From Burkholderia cepacia (GTDB taxonomy: Bacteria; Pseudomonadota; Gammaproteobacteria; Burkholderiales; Burkholderiaceae), in contig NZ_CP073639.1 in assembly GCF_029962485.1 (NCBI RefSeq), positions 248,001-312,000 on the forward strand: DNA of 64,000 nt, written 5' to 3'. The position numbers were made by a program, and so were the translations under genes. Below, piece by piece: positions 1 to 7,865 of the stretch (positions within the stretch are counted from its first letter, which is position 1; each line of letters begins with the position of its first letter). The notes under the pieces are model-generated. The model had not been told where the DNA came from. It was given only the letters and a program-made list of their open reading frames with translations, and searched no databases.

Positions 1-548
<548 letters not shown>

Positions 549-676
549 TCACGTTTGGGACATGCAAAAGGAAACGGGCCGCCTGGGTCAGGCGCGCCAC
601 CAGCAATGCACGTTCGGCGAGGCGGGTTTGGTTTCCATCGCGCAAGTATAGCGCAGTGGGCGGCCGATCGAGCGCG

Positions 677-832
677 TCAGCGGATCACCGACTCCATCGC
701 GAGATACGCGGTTTCGGCGGACGGCCACAGCAGGTACAGCAGGCCGGCCATCAGCAGCAACGCGCCGGCGCGGACCAAAGGCGTACGGTCCTTGTCGCGC
801 GGGGGATGGGTGGGCTGCTTCGATTTCTTCAT
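677..832 (-). CDS. small single-pass membrane protein, unknown function
   Basis: Predicted 51-residue protein: a basic, polar N-terminus (MKKSKQPTHPPRDKDR) followed by one hydrophobic helix (about residues 22-37, ALLLMAGLLYLLWP) and a short tail. It should sit in the inner membrane with the charged end in the cytoplasm. A longer reading from 883 exists, but the upstream residues look like shadow sequence, so ATG 832 was chosen. No clear Shine-Dalgarno is visible before it. It lies upstream of trpS on the same strand, 200 bp away. The amphipathic-plus-helix pattern is convincing but no function can be assigned. Confidence 0.5.
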   Translation of the reverse strand: MKKSKQPTHPPRDKDRTPLVRAGALLLMAGLLYLLWPSAETAYLAMESVIR

Positions 833-1385
833 GCTTGCAGGCGCGGGGTGCGCCACTCCAACGGTTACTGCAACGGGTCGCACGGGGGCGATGCCGGGGT
901 GTTGCGGTGGGGCGCGACGTGCTGCCTGCGGGCGAGACGAAGCGCATGGTGTCCTGTTTGAACTGGTCGCCGATGCGATCGTCGACTCGACGCGCGACAG
1001 TCACAGACAGATCGTTCACGTGTCGTTTGTCATCCGGCGATATTGCGGCGCCGGCTGTGCGATTCAGTGATGGGGCCGCGCGGTACCAAAAAGGGGGATG
1101 ATCAGATGATCCACATGGATTCAGGTGCTCGTGCTGCGCATCGCATATTGCGAAGCGGCACGCATGCTATCAGTTTGACAGTTCGCGAACCGTCAAGAAT
1201 TGTAGGGCAATGGTCTGATTAAAAGTTGGTCTCAAGCGCTGTCGTTTGAGATTCAGTGCTAACGTTCATAAAACATTAAATAAAATCAATTGGTTGCGTG
1301 TCTTTTTGTTGGGGGCGGATGCGGTTGGGCGTCGACCAAACATGATGGCAGCGACGGCAATCCCCTGGTCATCAAGGAAATTTTC
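833..1385. other. gene-poor stretch with an operator-like palindrome
   Basis: About 550 bases between the small membrane protein and the small ORF at 1386. The half from 1100 to 1380 is clearly more AT-rich than its surroundings and reads as promoter DNA. The only distinct element is the palindrome at 1175-1196, listed separately. ORFs crossing 835-1101 have no recognisable content and were not called. Confidence 0.5.
1175..1196. promoter_or_regulatory. 22-bp near-perfect palindrome, candidate repressor operator
   Basis: TTGAC, one base, the self-complementary core GTTCGCGAAC, one base, GTCAA. Ten of eleven base pairs match; only the pair at 1180/1191 (a/c) breaks symmetry. The size and form resemble operators of TetR-type dimers. 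No TetR gene is in the window, so the binder is unknown. The next gene rightwards starts at 1386 and the next leftwards at 832. Confidence 0.45.
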
Positions 1386-1532
1386 ATGAAGTGGCAAACA
1401 CTCATGGAATCGAATGTCAGTCAAAGGAAGCGTGGTCTGGAGCCGGTGGGCTTCCTGATGGCATTTGAAGACGACCGTGCATCCAGCGTTCGGCCAGCCT
1501 GGCGCGCTTTCAGATTATGCGAGTTCCGATGA
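1386..1532 (+). CDS. 48-residue ORF translationally coupled to the Sel1 lipoprotein
   Basis: Short ORF starting MKWQTLMESNVSQRKRG, with a good Shine-Dalgarno (AAGGAAA, 5 nt before the ATG). Its TGA overlaps the ATG of the following lipoprotein gene (ATGA at 1529-1532), a classic coupling arrangement. The product is basic in its first half and resembles no family I recognise. It could be a small regulatory or leader peptide, or the 3' remnant of a longer gene that used to precede the lipoprotein. The ribosome-binding site and overlap are seen directly; its being translated is an inference. Confidence 0.4.
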   Translation: MKWQTLMESNVSQRKRGLEPVGFLMAFEDDRASSVRPAWRAFRLCEFR

Positions 1533-2596
1533 GTACAACAACGTCTAAACGCTTGCGCCTGTCGGGCGTGTTTTCCCTCTTCCTGTTCCTTGCTTGTACC
1601 GCTTGCTCGATGAACGATTCCCTTCCGAGAAATATGTCGCTCGACGCTTTCAATCCGCATCGCGAGACGTTTGATTGCGTGCACGAAGCCGCCGTAGTGC
1701 CGGCCGTTGATCCTGATGCGGACCGCTGGAATCAGCAGGCGATGACGATGACGAGCGCGTTGTTGTGGCCGAACCAGCGCGACTATGCTGGTGCCGTCGC
1801 ATTGTGGAGCAAGGCTGCTGAGCGCAAGCACTGGAAGGCGATGCTGAACCTCGCAAATGCTTACGCTCAAGGGCTGGGTGTCGATCGCAATACCGAGCGC
1901 GCGGTGCAGATCACCGAGCAGGCAATGAAGCTGGGCATACCCGCGGCCTACGATCTGATGGGTACGTACTACATGAACGGAGTCGGGGTAAAGCAGGATG
2001 CGAGCCGTGCGTACGCGTTCTGGCAACTTGCTGCGGACAAGGGCAGCCCGAGTGCCATGGCTTATTTGGGTAGTAAGCTCGATGCGGTTTACGATGATCC
2101 GAAATCCGGTTTTTGGGGCAATCGGAAGGTTGCGCTCAACATGCTCGAGTGTGGATTCGCCCAAGGTAGCGGAGATGCAGCATACGCTCTGGGAACAACG
2201 CTCGTTGGTTCCGACCGATCGCTCGGCGAAGACAATGTGCAGGCTCTCAAGATCTTGCATGAAGGCGCGAAATACGGCAGCGCCAAGAGTGCGGCCTATT
2301 TGTTCGGTGCGTTCGACGACGGTGATCCCGTGGTCGGCAACGTGAAGGATCGTGCCCGGGCCGAGCGTTACAGTGTTCTTGCCGATCGCCTCGAGCGCGA
2401 CCCCGACCTGCGTTTGCCGAACCTGGACAAGGTTGTGCCGCTGCCGCCTGCCAAATTGCCCAAGTGGGACGGCAACAAGGCGACGTTGATCGACGCGGCG
2501 AAGGCCGTGATGTCCGCGCCGGTGTCGCCGACCCAACCCGCGGTGCACCCCGCGTCGTTGCGCACTGGCCGCGCGCATGTGCCCGAATCCGAATGA
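1529..2596 (+). CDS. Sel1-repeat lipoprotein
   Basis: 355-residue protein with a lipoprotein signal (hydrophobic segment about 13-22, lipobox ending at Cys23 or Cys26 in LACTACS), so exported and lipid-anchored. The mature part carries Sel1-like repeats (for example AYAQGLGVDRNTERAVQI and YYMNGVGVKQDASRAY), which form helical protein-binding solenoids. It resembles the SEL1-like lipoproteins often found beside type VI secretion effector genes in Burkholderia, but no such genes are adjacent here. ATG 1529 is preferred over 1517 because it overlaps the stop of the upstream ORF. A short GC-rich hairpin (2597-2611) follows the stop. Function beyond protein binding is unknown. Confidence 0.75.
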   Translation: MSTTTSKRLRLSGVFSLFLFLACTACSMNDSLPRNMSLDAFNPHRETFDCVHEAAVVPAVDPDADRWNQQAMTMTSALLWPNQRDYAGAVALWSKAAERKHWKAMLNLANAYAQGLGVDRNTERAVQITEQAMKLGIPAAYDLMGTYYMNGVGVKQDASRAYAFWQLAADKGSPSAMAYLGSKLDAVYDDPKSGFWGNRKVALNMLECGFAQGSGDAAYALGTTLVGSDRSLGEDNVQALKILHEGAKYGSAKSAAYLFGAFDDGDPVVGNVKDRARAERYSVLADRLERDPDLRLPNLDKVVPLPPAKLPKWDGNKATLIDAAKAVMSAPVSPTQPAVHPASLRTGRAHVPESE

Positions 2597-2611
2597 CGCC
2601 CGAAACGGGCG
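2597..2611 (+). terminator. weak stem-loop after Sel1 gene
   Basis: CGCCCG-AAA-CGGGCG directly after the stop codon, followed by GAAAC rather than a T-run. It could stabilise the 3' end or act as a weak terminator. Confidence 0.3.
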
Positions 2612-2801
2612 AAACGTCACCGCCAGATCGTGTGAAATGCGCGCCGGACGGGCGAGCCACTCACCCGCCCCAGCTTTTTGCTCGTCAACACCAACAAAAA
2701 TCATCATTTCGCCGTAAGCGGCCTGTCCGCAGAATGTCTCCATTCCAACTCACGCGACAGCAAGACCATCGCACTGAGCCGCACTTCCGAAGGAGACAGC
2801 C

Positions 2802-4124
2802 GTGGCAGTCGAAACAACCTCAATCGATACGCTCGTCGTCGGCGCCGGGCAGGCCGGCGTGGCCATGAGCGAGCACCTGGGCAAGCTGGGCGTGCCCCAT
2901 CTGGTACTGGAACGCAGCCGCATCGCCGAACGCTGGCGCACGGGGCGCTGGGATTCGCTGGTCGCGAACGGCCCGGCGTGGCACGACCGCTTCCCGGGGC
3001 TCGAATTCGACGGTCTCGATCCCGACGCGTTCGCGTCGAAAGACCAGGTCGCGGACTACTTCGAAGCGTATGCGCGCAAGTTCAACGCGCCCATCCGAAC
3101 CGGCGTCGAAGTGAAGAGCGTCGTGCGCAACACGGGCAAGCCGGGCTTCGTCGTCGAGACCTCCGACGGCACGATCGAGGCGAATCGCGTGGTCGTCGCG
3201 ACGGGGCCGTTTCAGCGTCCGGTCATCCCGCCGATCGCGCCGGACGACGCGCGCCTCGTGCAGATCCATTCCGCCGACTATCGCAACCCGGGCCAGCTTC
3301 CGGAAGGCGCGGTGCTGGTGGTCGGCGCCGGCTCGTCAGGCGTGCAGATCGCCGACGAACTGCAGCGCGCGGGCCGGCAGGTGTACCTGTCGGTCGGGCC
3401 GCACGATCGCCCGCCGCGCGCGTATCGCGGCCGCGACTTCTGCTGGTGGCTCGGCGTGCTCGGCGAATGGGACAAGGAAATCGCGACGCCCGGCCGCGAA
3501 CACGTGACGATCGCGGTGAGCGGCGCGCGCGGCGGCCACACGGTCGATTTCCGCGCGCTCGCGAACCAGGGCGTGACGCTCGTCGGGCTGACGAAGTCGT
3601 TCGACGGCGGCGTGGCGGTGTTCGAACGCGATCTCGCGATCAATCTCGCCCGCGGCGACGAAAACTACCTGTCGTTGCTCGACGCGGCCGACGCCTATGC
3701 GGCACGCAACGGCCTCGACCTGCCGGAAGAGCCGGAAGCACGCCGCATCCTGCCGAACCCCGAATGCGTCGCGCATCCGATCCTCGCGCTGGACCTCGCC
3801 GGTGCTGGCGTCACGTCGATCGTCTGGGCGACCGGCTACGCGGTCGACTACGGCTGGCTCAACGTCGATGCGTTCGCGCCGAACGGCAAACCGCAGCACC
3901 AGCGCGGTGTGTCGAAGGAGCCCGGCATCTATTTCGTCGGGCTGCCATGGCTGTCGCGGCGCGGCTCCAGCTTCATCTGGGGCGTGTGGCACGACGCGAA
4001 GCACATCGCCGATCACATCGTCACGCAACGAAAGTACCTCGCGTACCACGACGCGTCGCAGCACCGTGCCGCCGCTTCGCAAGCACCGGCCGACGCGCGC
4101 CCGCTCGCCGAAGCGACGAGCTGA
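2802..4124 (+). CDS. flavin-containing monooxygenase (FAD/NADPH)
   Basis: 440-residue cytoplasmic flavoenzyme. An N-terminal FAD-binding Rossmann motif is visible (GAGQAG, residues 14-19), and a second dinucleotide motif (VVGAGSSG, about residue 175) should bind NADPH. The layout matches group B monooxygenases (FMO/BVMO/CzcO-like), which insert oxygen into N- or S-containing substrates or ketones. Translation starts at GTG 2802 with a strong AAGGAGA six bases upstream. It is first in an apparent operon with RidA, DUF1028 and an ArgE-like deacylase, which suggests catabolism of a nitrogenous compound. The substrate cannot be read from sequence. Confidence 0.85.
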   Translation: MAVETTSIDTLVVGAGQAGVAMSEHLGKLGVPHLVLERSRIAERWRTGRWDSLVANGPAWHDRFPGLEFDGLDPDAFASKDQVADYFEAYARKFNAPIRTGVEVKSVVRNTGKPGFVVETSDGTIEANRVVVATGPFQRPVIPPIAPDDARLVQIHSADYRNPGQLPEGAVLVVGAGSSGVQIADELQRAGRQVYLSVGPHDRPPRAYRGRDFCWWLGVLGEWDKEIATPGREHVTIAVSGARGGHTVDFRALANQGVTLVGLTKSFDGGVAVFERDLAINLARGDENYLSLLDAADAYAARNGLDLPEEPEARRILPNPECVAHPILALDLAGAGVTSIVWATGYAVDYGWLNVDAFAPNGKPQHQRGVSKEPGIYFVGLPWLSRRGSSFIWGVWHDAKHIADHIVTQRKYLAYHDASQHRAAASQAPADARPLAEATS

Positions 4125-4146
4125 CCACCTGACGAACAGACACGAA

Positions 4147-4180
4147 CCCGCCGCGCCGCGAATGCTTCCGGCGCGGCGGG
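4147..4180 (+). terminator. strong stem-loop between monooxygenase and RidA genes
   Basis: Perfect 12-bp GC stem (CCCGCCGCGCCG / CGGCGCGGCGGG) with a 10-nt loop and no T-run. Inside an operon it more likely sets relative transcript levels or protects RNA ends than ends all transcription. Confidence 0.45.
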
Positions 4181-4208
4181 CGAACACACCGACACTCGAG
4201 GGACCTCG

Positions 4209-4646
4209 ATGAGCCAGCCTACCCATACGCGTATCCGCATGTTCAACACGAAGGATACCTACCCGAACCAGACGCTCGACAACGACCTGTGCCAGGCCGT
4301 GCGGGCCGGCAACACCGTCTACGTGCGCGGCCAGGTCGGCACCGATTTCGATGGCAACCTGATCGGCCTTGGCGACGCGCGCGCACAGGCCGAGCAGGCA
4401 ATGAAGAACGTCAAGCAGCTGCTCGAGGAAGCCGGCAGCGACATCACGCACATCGTGAAGACGACGACCTACCTGATCGATCCGCGTTATCGCGAGCCGG
4501 TCTACCAGGAAGTCGGCAAGTGGCTGAAGGGCGTGTATCCGATCTCGACAGGGCTCGTCGTGTCGGCGCTCGGTCAGCCGCAGTGGCTGATGGAGATCGA
4601 CGTGATCGCCGTGATCCCGGACAACTGGCAGCCGAACCGCGCATAG
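4209..4646 (+). CDS. RidA/YjgF-family enamine/imine deaminase
   Basis: 145-residue member of the Rid family, which hydrolyses reactive enamine and imine intermediates to ketones plus ammonia, usually as a cytoplasmic trimer. Family features include the start of the beta-sheet (VYVRGQVGTD), the helix with QAEQAMKNVKQLLEEAG and the C-terminal MEIDVIAVIP strand. A GAGGG lies just before ATG 4209. It sits between a monooxygenase and DUF1028, ending 8 bases before the next start. In this context it probably detoxifies or processes an imine made by the pathway. A second Rid protein lies at 58858 at the end of the benzoate operon. Confidence 0.85.
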   Translation: MSQPTHTRIRMFNTKDTYPNQTLDNDLCQAVRAGNTVYVRGQVGTDFDGNLIGLGDARAQAEQAMKNVKQLLEEAGSDITHIVKTTTYLIDPRYREPVYQEVGKWLKGVYPISTGLVVSALGQPQWLMEIDVIAVIPDNWQPNRA

Positions 4647-4654
4647 GAGGCGAC

Positions 4655-5332
4655 ATGACTTTCTCCATCGTCGGGCGCTGCCCGGAGACGGGTCAGCTCG
4701 GGATCGCGATCAGCTCGTCGAGCATCGCGGTCGGCGCGCGCTGCCCGTGGGTGCGCGCGGGCGTCGGCGCGGTCGCGACGCAGAACATCACGCTGCCGGC
4801 GCTCGGCCCGCAGATTCTCGACTTGATCGAGCACGACCAGCTCGCGCCCGCCGCCGCGCTCGATCGCGCGCTCAGTGCGAACGGCTGGAGCCAGTACCGG
4901 CAGGTCACGGTGATCGACGGGCAGGGGCACACGGCGTGCTTCACCGGCAAGGAGGCGCTCGGCACGCATCACGCGGTGCAGGGCGAGCAGTGCGTGGCGG
5001 CCGGCAACTTGCTGGCCGCGCCTGCCGTGATCGACGCGATGGTGCGGGCTTTCGAACAGGCGCCCGGCCTGCTCGCCGATCGTCTGCTGGCCGCGATGCA
5101 CGCGGCGATGGCAGCCGGCGGTGAAGCCGGGCCGGTGCATTCGGCCGCGCTGAAGGTGGCCGGCGACGTGACCTGGCCGATCGTCGACCTGCGCGTCGAC
5201 TGGGCCGATGCCGATCCGGTCGGGCAGCTCGAGACGCTCTGGCGTGCGTATCGGCCGCAGATGCAGGACTACCAGACGCGTGCGCTGAACCCGACCGCCG
5301 CGCCGAGCTACGGAGTGCCGGGCGATGAGTGA
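4655..5332 (+). CDS. DUF1028 family protein (Ntn-hydrolase-like fold)
   Basis: 225-residue protein starting MTFSIVGRCPETGQLGIAIS, the characteristic opening of DUF1028, and containing the family's AVATQNITLP segment. Members are thought to have an Ntn-hydrolase-like fold and commonly lie beside amino-acid or amide catabolic genes; their reaction is not established. ATG 4655 follows GGAGG closely. The gene starts 8 nt after ridA and its stop overlaps the next ATG (5325-5332), so the operon is translationally tight. Family assignment is strong, function is not. Confidence 0.85.
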   Translation: MTFSIVGRCPETGQLGIAISSSSIAVGARCPWVRAGVGAVATQNITLPALGPQILDLIEHDQLAPAAALDRALSANGWSQYRQVTVIDGQGHTACFTGKEALGTHHAVQGEQCVAAGNLLAAPAVIDAMVRAFEQAPGLLADRLLAAMHAAMAAGGEAGPVHSAALKVAGDVTWPIVDLRVDWADADPVGQLETLWRAYRPQMQDYQTRALNPTAAPSYGVPGDE

Positions 5333-6488
5333 TACGTCGAGCCGAGCGCTGCTCGAACGGTTGATCGGCTTCGCGACGGTCAGCCGCGATTCGAACCTCG
5401 AGATGATCGGCTTCATCCGCGACTATCTCGCGGGCTGTGGCGTGGAGAGCGAACTGTTCTACAACGCGGAGCGCACGAAGGCGAGCCTGTACGCGACGAT
5501 CGGGCCGCGCGATCGCGGCGGCATCGCGCTGTCGGGCCATACCGACGTGGTGCCGGTGGACGGGCAGGCGTGGACGGTCGAGCCGTTCCGGTTGACCGAG
5601 CGCGATGGCCGCTTGTACGGCCGCGGCACGGCCGACATGAAGGGCTTCATCGCGTCGGCGCTCGCGGCCGTTCCGGCTTTTGTCGCACGGCCGCTGAGCC
5701 TGCCCGTGCATCTCGCGTTCTCGTACGACGAGGAAGTCGGCTGCCTCGGCGTGCGGCCGATGCTCGAAGCACTGGCCGCGCGCGAACATCGTCCACGTCT
5801 GTGCCTGATCGGCGAGCCGACCGAACTGAAGCCGGTACTCGGTCACAAGGGCAAGCTCGCGATGCGCTGCCATGTGAAGGGCGCCGCATGCCACTCGGCG
5901 TACGCGCCGTCGGGTGTCAACGCGATCGACTATGCGGCGAAGCTGATCGGCCGGCTCGGCGAGATCGGCGCGGCGCTCGCGCGGCCCGAGCGGCACGACA
6001 GCCGTTTCGATCCGCCGTTCTCGACCGTGCAGACGGGATTGATCAAGGGCGGCCGTGCGTTGAACATCGTGCCGGCCGAATGCGAATTCGATTTCGAGGT
6101 GCGCGCGCTGCCGGATTTCGATGCGCACGACGTGCCGAGGAAGCTGCAGGACTATGCGGAATCCGAACTGTTGCCGAAGATGCGTGCGGTGCAGCCCGAG
6201 ACCGACATTCAATTGCAGCCGCTGGGCGCGTATCCGGGGCTGGCCACTGCGCCGGACAGCGAAGCCGCGCGCCTGCTCGCGATGCTGAGCGGCTCCGATG
6301 CGTTCGGCACGGTTGCGTTCGGCACCGAGGGCGGGCTGTTCGGGCAGGCTGGGATTCCGACCGTGGTGTGCGGGCCCGGCAGCATGGACCAGGGGCACAA
6401 GCCCGACGAGTTCGTCACGCTCCAACAGCTGCAGGGATGCGACGCGATGCTGGGTCGCCTGGCCGCGCATCTTTCATCGGCGGTCTGA
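5325..6488 (+). CDS. argE: ArgE-like M20 metallopeptidase (acetylornithine deacetylase family)
   Basis: 387-residue zinc-dependent amidohydrolase of the M20/ArgE family. The metal ligands are in place: GHTDVVPVDG (His72, Asp74), GRGTADMKG (Asp104) and DEEVG (Glu136/137), followed by a dimerisation domain and a C-terminal His region (GPGSMDQGHKPDEF). True ArgE removes acetyl from N-acetylornithine. Because it ends a catabolic operon (monooxygenase, RidA, DUF1028), it may instead deacylate an N-acylated intermediate of that pathway. Its ATG overlaps the DUF1028 stop by 8 nt. A clear intrinsic terminator follows the stop. Confidence 0.85.
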   Translation: MSDTSSRALLERLIGFATVSRDSNLEMIGFIRDYLAGCGVESELFYNAERTKASLYATIGPRDRGGIALSGHTDVVPVDGQAWTVEPFRLTERDGRLYGRGTADMKGFIASALAAVPAFVARPLSLPVHLAFSYDEEVGCLGVRPMLEALAAREHRPRLCLIGEPTELKPVLGHKGKLAMRCHVKGAACHSAYAPSGVNAIDYAAKLIGRLGEIGAALARPERHDSRFDPPFSTVQTGLIKGGRALNIVPAECEFDFEVRALPDFDAHDVPRKLQDYAESELLPKMRAVQPETDIQLQPLGAYPGLATAPDSEAARLLAMLSGSDAFGTVAFGTEGGLFGQAGIPTVVCGPGSMDQGHKPDEFVTLQQLQGCDAMLGRLAAHLSSAV

Positions 6489-6499
6489 ACTTGCAAGCG

Positions 6500-6534
6500 A
6501 AACGCACGCACCGCACCCTGCGGCGCGTGCGTTT
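6500..6534 (+). terminator. Rho-independent terminator after the deacylase operon
   Basis: 10-bp stem (AAACGCACGC / GCGTGCGTTT) ending in a short T-run. The A/T-flanked stem is symmetric, so it can also serve the convergent lysR gene that stops at 6546. Confidence 0.7.
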
Positions 6535-6545
6535 TCCATTTGTCT

Positions 6546-7469
6546 CTATCGAGCCGATTCCGCAACGATCTGCGCAAGCCGTTCGCGGCAGAAATCGACA
6601 AACGACTGCGCCTGCTTCGTGAGCTGGCCGCGCCTCAACCGTGCGCTCACGAGCCCTGACGGGCTCACCGTTTCGCTGAGACCGATCGTCACGACGCGCT
6701 GGCCGTCGTACGTGAATTCGGAGTGCGGGCGCGTGACGAGCAGCGAGAAACCGAATCCCTGGCCGACCATCCCGCGCACCATCTCGATCGACGGCGAGCC
6801 GAACACGATGTTCGGCGTGAGCCCAAGTTCGTGAAACAGGCTGACGAAGTAGGTGCGGCTCGGCTGCACGTCGAGCAGGATCATCGGCTCGACGCACAGG
6901 TCGCGCAGCGATACGTGCGACTGGCCCGCGAACCGGTGGTTCTCCGGCAGCAGCACGTATGGCTGCTGCGGCGGCATCAGCGGCTCGGTCTCGATCGTGC
7001 CGTCGAGATCGTGGTCGTACATGAGCGCGAGATCGAACGTGCCTGACGTCAGGCCCTGCACGAGTTCCTGTTGGTCGCCGTCGCGCAGCCGGATGTTCAC
7101 GCCCGGGTAACGCTCGCGAAAGCCCGCGATCAGTTGCGGAAGGTAGAGCGGCGCGACCGTCTCGAAGCAGCCGATGTCGATCTGCCCGGTGATCACGTCG
7201 TTGTCGGCGAGCGCGTTCTGTTCGAACTCGTGCGCGATGCGCAGCAGCTCCTGCGCTTTCCGGTAAAAGCGCGTGCCGCTCGGCGTCAGCGACACGCCCT
7301 GTGCGTGATGACGGATGAAGAGCTTCACGCCGAAGCTCTCCTCCAGCCCCTTGATCGCGCTGGAGATCGACGGCTGCGCGATGAAGAGCTGGCGTGAGGC
7401 CTCGGCAACGCTGCCGGATTCGACCGTCGTGATGAAGTATTTCAGTTGCCGCAAAGTGTAGTGAGCCAC
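6546..7469 (-). CDS. LysR-family transcriptional regulator
   Basis: 307-residue LTTR. An N-terminal winged helix-turn-helix (TLRQLKYFITTVESGSVAEAS, about residues 4-60) is followed by a linker helix and a two-lobed effector domain. A long open frame extends upstream to 8426, but homology begins at VAHYTLRQ, so GTG 7469 is preferred; AGAGG lies 5 nt upstream. An alternative GTG is at 7475. The gene is divergent from the NCS1 permease at 7866 and convergent with the monooxygenase operon, so it likely controls uptake and breakdown of the same compound. The intergenic palindromes at 7567-7624 are candidate binding sites. Confidence 0.85.
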   Translation of the reverse strand: MAHYTLRQLKYFITTVESGSVAEASRQLFIAQPSISSAIKGLEESFGVKLFIRHHAQGVSLTPSGTRFYRKAQELLRIAHEFEQNALADNDVITGQIDIGCFETVAPLYLPQLIAGFRERYPGVNIRLRDGDQQELVQGLTSGTFDLALMYDHDLDGTIETEPLMPPQQPYVLLPENHRFAGQSHVSLRDLCVEPMILLDVQPSRTYFVSLFHELGLTPNIVFGSPSIEMVRGMVGQGFGFSLLVTRPHSEFTYDGQRVVTIGLSETVSPSGLVSARLRRGQLTKQAQSFVDFCRERLAQIVAESAR

Positions 7470-7865
7470 AAGCACCTCTGATGCCCGGCCCCGGCGTGCC
7501 GCCGCGGGCGCATGCGCGTTCCATAGGGAAACAGACCCTGGCACCTTACCTGAAGTCGATCGGCGCCGGAATTTCCGCTGCAGAGCTTTTTCGTATGTCG
7601 CGGAAATATTTTTAGTATTTTCCGGCCGCGATAGTCGTGGCGCACCATCGTCTCCAACCTGGATCACGAAGAATCGCGAAACGGCCGCGCCGGCGGGGCA
7701 TCTCATCCGTCCCTGCCTGCACGTCGTCCGCTTCGTTCGACACCGCCGCGCGTGCACGCGGCGCGTCGTCGCTCGCGTATCCGGACCCGGTTGCAGGCGC
7801 GCACCCCGACGCGCGCCGGCGGAAACGGCAAGCGCGCATCGCCGCGCAAGACAGGAGACGTCACC
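7470..7865. other. divergent promoter region between lysR and permease
   Basis: Nearly 400 bases of spacer. The 7560-7625 section is AT-rich and holds two palindromes, described separately. The rest shows no gene-like feature. Confidence 0.5.
7567..7624. promoter_or_regulatory. CGGAA-type palindromes, candidate LysR operator
   Basis: CGGAA-T-TTCCG at 7567-7577, and CGGAAA-N12-TTTCCG at 7601-7624. Within the larger site AATA-N7-TATT (7605-7619) has the 15-bp T-N11-A geometry of LTTR boxes. Both sites share the CGGAA...TTCCG arms and lie between the regulator and its presumed target. Confidence 0.45.

Noticed and set aside
835..1101. 88-residue plus-strand ORF near the left end
   Set aside because: No Shine-Dalgarno, overlaps other frames, no recognisable content.
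1421..2743. 440-residue minus-strand ORF opposite the Sel1 gene
   Set aside because: Arg/His-rich mirror of the real gene with no family features; the plus-strand protein has a signal peptide and repeats.
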